Source: Rhabditophanes sp. KR3021 | Lineage: Eukaryota; Nematoda; Chromadorea; Rhabditida; Alloionematidae | Assembly (NCBI GenBank): GCA_963281155.1 | Contig: CAUJLY010000001.1 | Location: 3,162,001-3,226,000, forward strand | DNA length: 64,000 bases | Direction of reading: 5' to 3' | In this document: positions 47,050 through 57,198 of the stretch, piece after piece | Position numbering within the stretch: the first letter of the stretch is position 1 | How the letters are laid out: every line of letters starts with the position of its first letter | Notes under the pieces: model-generated | The model's input: only the letters and a program-made list of their open reading frames with translations | Databases searched by the model: none | What the model was told of the DNA's origin: nothing | Program-made: the position numbers and the translations under genes

Positions 47050-48352
47050 GTAGCCGATGTGCATTCGTAATAAACCATTAAGAATAAATGTATTTTTACT
47101 AATAATTCCTCACATTTAATCAATATTAACTTTTTTGAAGACCATTGTGTTTCTAATAAAGAGGGTTGTGTAAATTATGTTTTTGTATGTTACTTTTTTG
47201 TGGGTTCGAAGTTGTCTTAAATTTGATTCGTAGTCAACTTTAACGTTGATCATCTTTCTGGCATTTGGAGGATATGCACTTTGTTTAATTGATTTATATC
47301 ATGCTACATTTGAGAGTAGAATTATTGTCTTTAAGGAAAAAGTACTACAATGATCTAAGCTGATTCTTTCCATTGGCAATTCAATTACAAGATCTAAATA
47401 TTTAACAAACTGCAACATGCTTCTAACCATATCATGTAAAAATTTGAATTGCTAAATAGCATATATTGGAAGTTCCATTTCATCTCCATCTTTTCTTAAT
47501 ATTGGACTGGTGAAAATATTAAATAAATGCTGACTTAGTACATACAAGACTTTTAAATATTCGAGTGTAACAACAATTGACATACAACTTTTGGAGATTT
47601 CATCCAATTAATAAAAAACAGTTTTTACCCAAAAAGATATCAATACTTACGATTGAAAAGTAGTTTACATTTTCAAAATCATATCATAATATCGTTTGTA
47701 ATAATAATTAACTTTTCCAAATACAATTTAAGTGATTTTACGAAATATATTATTGTAAACTTTTTATAAATTAATAACATCAAAGATTATAAATCAACAA
47801 ACAAAAGACAACTAATAAGGGTGAATGGAGCATAAATATTAAGTTTCCATCCTTTAGACCCTGTAATACTCCTTATTGTATGAAAACCATTCATCAAACA
47901 GATTGGATCTGTAAACATTATGACCAATCTTATAAATGGGAGCATTAAACTTTCTAAATGGAATAAAATGTATAGCAAGTACCAATTTAGTGACATTTAT
48001 TTTCGCAATTGTTGCAATAAATTAAGATTTATTAGGGTTAATGCATGTTTCTTCATCCGTTGTAAGATAATCATTTTACTTATCCACATTGTTTATACAT
48101 AAAACATATTGAAAGTAGGTATCATGACACTTGCCAATCAAAAAAGGATATTTTATATATTTCTCTTAAACCATTTGTGGGACAAGAGTTAATATGTTCA
48201 ATTTAAAACAAAAATCTGGACAAATAAATTTATTTCCAAAAAGTTATATCTTATTAAAAAAGGCAGCAGATAAAATTGATTGTGCGCTATTGTTTATAAC
48301 ACTTTAATAAAACATTAAATAAAAAGTAATCAAATAGTGATCCAAAGTATAC
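47050..48352. other. intergenic, AT-rich
   Basis: About 1.3 kb between the 3' ends of the PDZ and RCC1 genes. Short frames near 47787-48102 have no coding character. Nothing else seen. Confidence 0.5.
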
Positions 48353-50037
48353 TTAGGCATCATCTGTTAAGAAGATACAATGATTGTCTGAAATAGTAGC
48401 CTTGAAAATTTGCTTGTCTTCAAGATGCTTGGAAGTAATTTGACGTGGCTTAGCAACCATCTTTTCGTCATCGTCGTCGTTGATGCCAAGACCAAGCTGC
48501 CCTGAAGTATCAGCACCCCATGAAAAGGCGCGTCCGTCTTCACTCCAAGCAACTGAACAACCTAGACCAGCGGTTACTCCTGCAATTTTATCGCTGAACG
48601 TCAATTGGACTAAGTGGTCAGACTTCCAATTTTCTTCGTCACTGTTTCCTTTCCAGGTCCCAAGACCAAGGGCATTGTCGATGTTTCTCCCAATCACCCA
48701 AACTTCTCCATTATCATATCGAACAACAATATGTTGAGTACCGGAAAAATGGGTAATCTCTGAACCACTTTTCTCAAAAATTTCGGATCTTTTGAAACTG
48801 GTGATTCTGTTTTCAGCATTTTTTGTATCCAAATCAGCTTTAAACCCAAGTTGGTCATAATTGTTCAAACCACACACATAGACATGCCCTTCTTTAGAGA
48901 TAGCGGCACTCCAATATCCACCTGCAAAAACGTTCTTGAACTTGACAGCCTTGCTCTTTCTGATAATGTTTGGAACTCGAATCCCTGCCCCAGAATTGTC
49001 AGCGTAATATGTCTTTTGTCTGACAGCATCTGAACCTCGAACCCGCCCCAATTGGCCTTTTGTAGGATCTCCAAAGGTGAAAAGTTCCCCATGCTGGCTG
49101 AGGCAAATAATATGATTTTCACCACAAGCGATCTTTGACATAGCATTTCCTTTGCGATGATCGATGAGAATATTGATATCTTCACGAAGATTTTCAAATA
49201 CACGATGTTCTGTCATTTCTCCACCAGCATCCCGCAAATCTCCCCACAGCAATACACTCCCATGTTCAGTTAAAGCTGCAGTAAAACTTGCTCCAGCTGC
49301 AATAGAAACAAACTAAAAATGAGCAATTAAAACCAGCAAATAACTATAAGAATGCATACCTTTCCCAGAGACATTATTTCGGCACTAAAAGTCAACTTCG
49401 TAAACTCGGTAATAGAGTCATCATCTTTTCTGCCAGGCAAAGGAATAGTTCCCTTTTCATTGATTCCACAAGAGTAGATGTCCCCATTTGAGGTCAACAT
49501 GACTGAATGGACACCACCAGCAGCAACATCCACAATATCGTCAGGAAGAGAATCCATGATTCCACGAGGCTTTTTGGTCGTGTTTCTTTCTCCATGCCCA
49601 ATTTGCTCCCCAGTTCCACAAGTTAAAATTAGATCGCCACGACGAGTGTTGATGTACGTCTCTAGAGGACAATCAACCTCTTTAATTGGTTTCTTGACTG
49701 CAGAAGAGCCTTTTTTGGGAGTTTCTTTTTTGGTTGGAGTTTCCTCTATTTCTTTTACATCATTTATGGCCAAAGCAGTGACTTTTTTAGGATCTTCATT
49801 TTTGGGAGTTTCTTTTTTGGTAGTTCCTTTTTTAACCACTACTCTTTTAGGATCTTCATTTTTAGTGATTTCTTTCTTGGTAGTTCCTTTTTTAACCACT
49901 ACTCTTTTAGGAGATTCTTTTTTGACGATAGCAGCTTTTACGTCTTTAGCAACTTTCTTGGCTTTGGCAGGTATTTTCTTAATAGCATCTTTCACGATAG
50001 GGATCTCTTTAACTGGTTGCTTTCTCTTTGCCGGCAT
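48353..50037 (-). CDS. ran-3: RCC1, Ran guanine nucleotide exchange factor
   Basis: Protein of 545 residues from two exons, 50037-49360 and 49312-48353 (phase 0). The C-terminal 400 residues form the RCC1 propeller, with repeats such as DVAAGGVHSVMLTSNGDIYS, KIACGENHIICLSQHGELFT, GGYWSAAISKEGHVYVCGLN and AGLGCSVAWSEDGRAFSWGA. RCC1 loads Ran with GTP on chromatin and so sets nuclear transport direction and spindle assembly. The N-terminal 125 residues are Lys-rich and likely bind DNA or histones; they contain a duplicated 20-residue unit. The worm orthologue is RAN-3. The gene looks complete. Confidence 0.93.
49792..49911 (-). repeat. 60-bp direct repeat within RCC1 exon 1
   Basis: Two units of 60 bp encode residues 43-62 and 63-82 of the RCC1 tail, each with the core PKRVVVKKGTTKKE. 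The DNA copies are almost identical, so the duplication is recent; a third, shorter KKETPKNEDPKK-like piece follows. Confidence 0.85.
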
Positions 50038-51792
50038 TTTTGTGTGTTGGTCTGAAATTAGTAAAAAGTTATTACAATTAGTTAGAATTATTTTAAACTA
50101 AAATGAGTCACGTAATATTACCGGAATGATAAATAAATAGGTAAATTAGTTAACTTAAAAATGCCAATACAAAGAATGTCTGTTGTTTATATCATCATGA
50201 TTATCTGAGATTTTCACGCGTATAATTTAATTTAATCCTTACTAAACTTTTATATTTAAATTGAAAAGCTAAAATACAAAGAATTACATTTGAAGTTTAA
50301 AAGCAAGTATCACTTTGAGAATGCAATTTTAAATGTATATCCTCGCAAGACATGTGCAACAAACCAATTGGTGCGGTGTTACCTTAGAAAAGTTAGTTCA
50401 AACTACTAATAATACAAAATTAAATCGAAGAATGTCATTGTCAAAACAAATAAGCTATAGATTGTATTACATGGAAAGACGTTTTGCCACACAAGCGTTG
50501 TTTGATCTTTTTAAATGCAATACTAGTCGATCATACTCTTTTAGCTCACCTGTTTTAAATGTACATACACATTCGGTTAAAATAAACTAGTTTAGCAAAT
50601 TGGAAAAAATGGCAATATTTATGAGAAAGCTATATTTATCTATTTGCTCCATTTAAAGTTAGCAAAATGCTCAATTAAACAAAGGTAATTATTAGCCAAT
50701 AGCAAAATTAATAAATAATAATGTTTGGTGATGATTCTGGGAATGCAACTTAGATGAGCTAATAGTTTTATATATTTTTGGTTTGGCCTTTGTAGTTACA
50801 CTTTTTTCATCAAATCTTTATCTAAGTAAACCAGATTGATATGGTCTAAATATGAATAATCATGTAAAGTCCAATTGATCAGTCAATTACAGATGAGTTG
50901 TAAAGTATGTGCAGAAATTGTAGAAGAGTCATGACGAAATTAGGTAGGTGGTAAATGAATTCAGAATCTAAAATAGGAAGGAGCAAAGGCAAGTTTAGCG
51001 GAGCATAAATCGTGTAAAGAAGCCTTAAAAGGAATAATATGAGCAAACGCCATCTTATATTTTATTTATTTCAAGCTTGTTTATTTAATGTTTTGTAACA
51101 GATAACATGTGTATTAAGTGTTGATTGAATTAATAAAAACAATTCCCCTCTATTTAATTCTCAAACTCCGTAAATTAGTCATTTAATCATTTTTTGCACA
51201 TTTTTCAAATGGCTCGGCAGGCTGCTAGACCTGATATATAAAAAATGTGTCTAATCAGTTTTGTAGAGGAAGACTAGCACTATTTGATGACGCTAACAGA
51301 TTTAAAAAAATATCTTTTTGTAACATGTTTATAAGTGTGAAAATAGGTTTACATTAATCAACGCTCTTATATAGAAAACCTCATTTGGTTAGGGATAGGC
51401 GCCTGCAAGACAATGATAAAGAAAAGAAGTCTCGAAAAGGCGTATTCCGTATCCGGTATTGTATATTTACTTTTAAGAGTATTTAAAAGTGGCTTTCTAA
51501 ATAGCAATTGCAATCTAATTTATAACTTTTTTACACCAATTTTTAAAGTTTCTGTTTTTCTAAATTAGAAAGCTTTGGTTTGGAACATTTTTGTAAAAAT
51601 GATTGCCGCTCAAGTACAATATAATTACTTTATCATTCACGCAAATTAAAGTTGTTTATTCTAGAATAATGAAAATAATTGAGATTGTAATAATAAATGA
51701 ACACATTTAAATATTTAGAAAAAAATTTACTAATCAAAACAATAATTGATGAAATTTATGTAACAAAGAAACGTCCCCAAATTTTGTACATC
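50038..51792. other. intergenic, AT-rich
   Basis: About 1.75 kb upstream of RCC1. An ATG frame of 85 codons (50333-50590) exists, with no domain, no signal peptide and no splice partner; I leave it uncalled. The rest shows nothing. Confidence 0.45.
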
Positions 51793-52617
51793 TTAATAGT
51801 TAAAGTCGTAAGATATCGTAACACTTGCCTTGGCTATAAGAATATTCGATCCCCCATCGGAGAAAGTGATTTTCTTCACTGTTCCCACATACTGCCTCAA
51901 TTCGCTTGTTAACCTGATCCATCTAAATATATTATTAATTTCCCTAGCATGATGGACACTATCCCTAATTGTTAATGTTTCAGAATTTGGATCTTGTGAT
52001 TCTAACGTTACACGCAAATCGCAAGAACCAGCTATATGTGGCTTAAATAATCTATACATTTCTGACAAAGTTATTGTTGGTTTGAATTTTCTGAGGAAGG
52101 CAGGATCTAAACCAATATCATCCAAATCAATTGTTTGATCTTTAAAGCTTCGAAAAAAGTCGGTACTGAAACATGTTCTTATACCGTGAGTTCGATGACC
52201 ATTGCCAGAATATGGTGTTACAATGCCCATTGGCCTACCACTATAGGATACGTCCCAGCCTTGAAAGCCTTCTTCTCCTGATTGATTTCTTATTAAGTTT
52301 CGATTGAATGGTCTTTTTATGTATATTTTTCCTAGACAGAACTCTCTATTCATTAAAGCAATCATCTCTCTTGGCGGCAATACGTCTCTGCAGTTGTCCC
52401 TTATTGAACGGACTAACCAAAAAGAATCTTCATTTAGTATTCCGTACCACAATCGTGAAACCTGGAAAAGTAATTATGGCATTAAGTCATATTAACTAAA
52501 TTAGATTACCAGCATGCAAGAATTGACCAACAGCCTAGGATCCAGTTTCATAAAGATTTCAATTAAAATATCTCTGGGATAATTACTTAAATCTACAAAC
52601 TGTAGTGCTTCTTCCAT
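51793..52617 (-). CDS. F-box protein with FBA domain (FBXO2/FBXO6-like)
   Basis: Protein of 258 residues from two exons, 52617-52510 and 52461-51793 (phase 0). Exon 1 and the start of exon 2 form the F-box (YPRDILIEIFMKLDPRLLVNSC, VSRLWYGIL). The rest is an F-box-associated (FBA) domain: RPFNRNLIRNQSGEEGFQGW matches the FBA start (N..RNP.GEEG...W), and QTIDLDDIGLDP and SCDLRVTLESQ match the later strands. In mammals FBA proteins such as FBXO2 and FBXO6 bind high-mannose glycoproteins for ER-associated degradation, while others lack sugar binding. Whether this one binds glycans cannot be seen. It would act with Skp1/cullin in the cytosol. Confidence 0.88.
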
Positions 52618-52858
52618 ATTAAATCTTTAATAGTTGCTGATTAATAATATTATAAATGGTCAATATCGCAATATTCTTTTAGAGTAATGTAAGCGCAACA
52701 CTATATGTGATGACACTTAAAATGATGTACCATTACAAATGGGTATTGCTCCTTCCAACTAAATCTTGGTGAAAGTAGCTATTAAAATTGACATCAAATT
52801 AAATAGTATATTCTCAAAGGTATAAATATGAGGTTTATTTTAATAAGTAAATCAAAAT

Positions 52859-53440
52859 TTATTTAAACGATGACTTGTTTAGGCAACTTCCAAGCAACAT
52901 ATTCATGATCATCTTTGGAACCAATGCCCTGATGGAGTTTTTGATTGATTCTGTATACTTGGCAAGCTGGAGAATTACTTTCTTAACATGTGCTTTGACA
53001 GCAAGATCGGTCATTAAAGTGGCAACTTCGTTCTTATCATCCTCAACACTAGAAGAAAAGATTGTGGCATTTTGTCGTTCAAAAAGAGCAGTAAAATCAG
53101 TAATAGTATAAAATGCTTCTTTATCGCAAGAATGAGCCAATTCAAACATCATTATTCTCGAGGTTAAGAACGTTTTCATTGGGTATTTAATTTCAAGATA
53201 GTTTTGGTTATTCTTGACGCAAATAATCATGTTCTTCGTCTCAACTTTGAGAACGCATTTTGAGTATTGTTAATCACAATAAGCTTAAAGAACTTTCCAA
53301 CTCTGCAATACATCTTTTTTCCAATGGAATCACCGTTCAATTTAAACTTAGCACTACAGCAAATTATATCATCCAAATTAACATGCTGATCATCTATTGC
53401 AATTTTCTCCAACTGAATCTGTTCATCATTAACCTATGCA
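52859..53440 (-). pseudogene. coding relic of unknown product, frameshifted
   Basis: Two frames carry coding-like text on the minus strand: QIQLEKIAIDDQHVNLDDII to VINNTQNAFSK, and then, shifted by one base near 53245, VETKNMIICVKNNQNYLEIK to the end. Continuity across the shift suggests one former gene of at least 180 residues without introns. No ATG fits the first part. No family recognised. Splicing could rescue it only with an intron I cannot find. Confidence 0.45.
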
Positions 53441-53538
53441 TTTTACTACGATAAGTATATACTGTGAGATGCTTAAATTTGCCGTCTATGTGTTGTTTTT
53501 AGTTTACAAGATGCCAAATTAATATTCATATAATAAAA

Positions 53539-53788
53539 ATGGAAAAAAATATGGAGTATTGCTAATATTTATGTATATAATAAGCACGAAGAATTAGTAA
53601 ACTTTTGTGACATACCGGAATTTTGTGAATTTATATTGGAACGCTTCAGGAAAGTTGCTTTAAATGTACCTCAAGTTATGTATAACCAAACTTCAGTAAG
53701 AACGTGGAGACATGATACACCATATCATACAAACCTTTATGTATTGGCACTTTTTTATAGTGTCGGTCAAAGAATCCGAAGTGTATGA
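53539..53788 (+). pseudogene. short coding-like relic
   Basis: An 80-codon open stretch without ATG encodes KHEELVNFCDIPEFCEFILE and RTWRHDTPYHTNLYVLALFY before a stop at 53786-53788. The amino acid text is far less biased than random AT-rich sequence, so it looks like an orphan exon or a fragment of a duplicated gene. No splice partner seen. Confidence 0.35.
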
Positions 53789-53901
53789 GTAGTAACAATA
53801 CTAATTAGACAAATTTAAACGAATGCTAATAATTACTTAGTTTATCTAAATTCTCTTTATAATCCTTTAATAATTAATTAAAATATTTATTGACGTACTT
53901 C

Positions 53902-55135
53902 TTAAGCTTTAGGTGCTTTGTATCGTGGGCATTTATTATGAGTGTTGGGGTATAATTTATCCAATTTAGCTTCAAAATCTAAGCTTGTTTTATTGAACTT
54001 ATTAGTTTTGATTTGAAGTTTGGCAACAGCTCTTACTAAGCGAAGTTCATTCTTTGATTTAAAGCCGCGATGGTATGCAAAGCAATCACTTGCTACTAAA
54101 AACGCATATCCTGCTCGACAAAGTTCGCGCCTATGGGAAGTATTTGAATGTAATGGATATGGGATTGCATAAAAATCTGGTATATCAGTCCGTGAAACTA
54201 TTTGCGGTTCCCATTCAATAATTTTATAAGGCTGAACAAATTGAACAACTGGAACAGTTGCCTCTTTTCTTTTAAGCCATTCCTTTAGTTTCGGAACTTT
54301 GTGTCCTTTTGGATAACCAATGGCATGGAATTCATATGCCTTTTTGGATTTTAGTAATCTAGCTAAATGTGTTTTATTATTAACACCTCCCACAATTGAA
54401 TCATGAACTTCAAACATCCTAAAAACTAAAACTTTTTTCGATCCTGGCTTTAATTGTTTCTTTGCAAGGTAGGACATTTTTCTTTCAAAGTTTTTAGAAT
54501 ACAAATGATCCATATCAGTAAATATCACAAAATTAGTTTTCACTTCCTTTTTCATTACATTTCTTAAAGGATTTATTGGATACTTCGAAACCTTTGTAAC
54601 TTTATCACTAAATGCCATTTTCTTCAAAGAACAATAGTTGGTGTATTCTTTTTTATTGTGACATTTTAGAGATGACAGATACTTTAATAAATCACCATTT
54701 GTAGTGGCATTTGCAACTCGGCCATTAAAAATAAAGTATAATGCCAATTTTGATGTTATTTTGCCTAAATTTTTGATCGTACAATAAACACAAGCACTTT
54801 GATTTCCTAAAATTTTATTATCTTCAACAATAACACCCAAAATCATAGGGGCATTCCAATTTGCAACTGTTGCTTTGCAATTTGCTTTTATATAAGAACT
54901 GCTGCATGTAACTACTTTTGTGATTCTATCTGCCCCAAATTTAGTTGATGTGTTCAACACATTGGAGGAATAAAAGTAGTTTTTGTCATATATTTTGAAG
55001 CCATTTACTGAAATTTCATTAAAAACTTTAATATCCGTTATATTTACCTGTTGTTTTATTATCAAAACTCCCCAATCCTTGACTAGTATTGCAAAAGAAA
55101 AAAAGAATGAACAAATAAATAATAATCATTTCCAT
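53902..55135 (-). CDS. GT49-family glycosyltransferase (B4GAT1/BGNT-like)
   Basis: Protein of 397 residues: exon 1 (55135-55048) encodes a signal peptide or signal anchor (MEMIIIYLFILFFFCNTSQG) and joins in phase 1 to exon 2 (55007-53902). The catalytic part shows NFVIFTDMDHLYSKNFE with the DxD metal site, and EWEPQIV plus ELCRAGYAFLVASDCFAYHRGF, which parallel the B4GAT1 stretch with WEPFYV and the conserved H.GF end. Family 49 enzymes extend glycans such as the dystroglycan primer with glucuronate; worms have an expanded set (bgnt genes). It acts in the Golgi lumen. It is the downstream member of a tandem pair with the gene at 55560-56790. Confidence 0.85.
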
Positions 55136-55559
55136 TCAAACATTTTTAAAAGAACTGTCTATTTTATATGCATACTAGACATAATATAAATAATCAAGTT
55201 TAAACCATTTCCTTGTGACTTGTTTATTTATTACAAGTTTCATAACTCCTACAATTAGGCTTTTCAGACATGATTAATAGCATAATAAAAAACAAGAATT
55301 TCGTTGTCAAGCATTCTTTATGTAAATTAATTGAGGCTTTAACAATTGGATTAAGATGGCTTTTAATAATTAAATTAGTTAGTATATATAAATCAAACAA
55401 ATTAAGAAATGTAGTCTTCGCCAATTATATAAATTAAAGAAGTTTTAAACAGTTATGCATGTAAAATGAGATAGCCTTTAACAATTACATAATTTAGGAA
55501 AAGCTTTGGACAATTATAAATTTCTATGTAACGTTCATCAATTAAGTATAACTTTTGCA

Positions 55560-56790
55560 TTAAGATGTTTTGGTCCAGCGGGGGCACTGATTATGAGTTT
55601 TGGGATATAATTTGTCCAATTTCCTTTCAAACCTTAAGCTAACACGAAAGAATAGTTTGTTATTTAAGTGTTTTCTAGCGACTGATCGTATAAAATTTAA
55701 TTCGGAGTTCGATTTGAATCCATGATGATATGCAAACACATCATTCACAACCAAAAATTTATAATTTGCACGACATAACTCTCTTCTATGTGAGGTATTT
55801 GAATGCAATGGATAAGGCATATCATAATAATCTGGTACATTTTTGCTGGTTACTATTTGAGGTTCCCACTCAAGCACCTTATAGGGATGAACAAATTGAA
55901 TACTTGCATCGCCTGTATCTTTCTTATCAAACCATTTACTTAACTTTGGTATTTTGTGACCACGAGGATAGCTCGATGCGTGAAATTCATAAGCTTGTTT
56001 CATTTGCATGTATTTTTTTAAATCTTTTTTGTTTCTAACTGCATTTTTTATTTTTCCTGAAATTTCAAACATCCTTATTGCTAATACATTTTTACTTCCT
56101 GCTTTTATTACGTTCTTTGCTAATGCTGATATTTTGGTTTCAAAATTCTCAGAATATAGATGGTTTAAATCGGTTAGAATCATAAAATTTGTTTTCACTT
56201 CAGATTTCATAATATTTCTTAAAATATTTATGGGAAACTTACTTGCACTGATTCTTTTTTGTTTGTTCGAAAGTTTTCTTATAGAACAAAATTTTTTAAA
56301 TGTAAAAAGATCGGTACAATTGAATGAATTCATCGTGTCGATTAGCTGTTGATTTGAATATTGTGGGTTCTTCCATTTATAAATGAAAAACACCTCGAGC
56401 ATCTCCATTGGCGTTTTCATTCGTTTAAGTGTGCAGAAAACGCATGCAGCTTCTTTCCCAACTATTTTTTTGTCACTTATATACACACCCAAAATCATTG
56501 GCCCATTCCAATTCGAAATTGACTCTTCAAAATCGGGTCTAAAATATGAACCGCTGCATGTGACGACTTTAGTTACTCTGTCTTCATTAAAAGCATCATA
56601 GCTTGTGCTGTTTTCAAGAAGATTCGTTGAATACATGTAATTTTTGTCATATCTTGTAAAACCATTATCTAAATTTTAGTATAACTATAGACTAAATTAA
56701 TAACAAACCTATTTTGAGTTCTTTTCTTCCTTGAATGCAGGAAATTAATACAATTAACATAGTGCATATAATAAACGTAATTGTAATCAT
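55560..56790 (-). CDS. GT49-family glycosyltransferase paralogue, altered DxD
   Basis: Protein of 396 residues from exon 1 (56790-56709, hydrophobic MITITFIICTMLIVLISC) and exon 2 (56668-55560), phase 1 at the same place as in its tandem neighbour. It shares VVTCSGSYF, NWNGPMILGVYI, EWEPQIV, YPLHSNTSHRRELCRANY and the Cys-rich end with the neighbour. The metal-binding motif, however, reads TDLNHLY where the neighbour has TDMDHLY, so the second Asp of DxD is Asn. Activity may be lost or changed while the fold is kept. Spacing to the neighbour is about 425 bp on the same strand. Confidence 0.85.
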
Positions 56791-56926
56791 TATTATCAGT
56801 GTTTAATATAAAAATACATGTAAAGTAAATATAAACAAAAATTTATTTAATCCCGTCATCAAAACATGTTTAAAATTTTATTAATGTGGTTATAAATTCT
56901 TGTATTTAATTGGAATGCAAAAAGGT

Positions 56927-56998
56927 TGCCTATTGCAGGAATCGAACCTACGTCGTCTCGGCCACAACGAGAAGTACTAACCACTATACTAAATAGGC
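56927..56998 (-). tRNA. tRNA-His (GTG)
   Basis: 72 nt cloverleaf: acceptor GCCTATT/AATAGGC, D-arm GTATAGTGGTTAGTAC, anticodon stem TCTCG/CGAGA, loop TTGTGGC with anticodon GTG, T-arm GTAGG-TTCGATT-CCTGC. The base before position 1 in the genome is G (56999), as the mature tRNA needs at -1. Confidence 0.93.
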
Positions 56999-57198
56999 CA
57001 TCGGTTCAACTTCTTACTCTTATTGATATTTATATTTTCGCATATCAATAAATTTGTATATTCACTGTATTTATTTGCCTGGTCAATTTCTAATATATCT
57101 ACACTTTAGTAAACAAGATATTAATTTGCAGAACAAGTTAACAATACATACTTTATTGTAATTTATAAATAATAGAAATATATCAAAATTATACCCAT

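Noticed and set aside
49478..50101. 207-codon plus-strand frame over RCC1 exon 1
   Set aside because: Antisense shadow of the Lys-rich tail; it reads as Phe/Leu/Val repeats and crosses the RCC1 start.
50333..50590. ATG-started 85-codon frame upstream of RCC1
   Set aside because: No signal, domain or neighbour exon; composition fits chance. Conservation in relatives would change this view.
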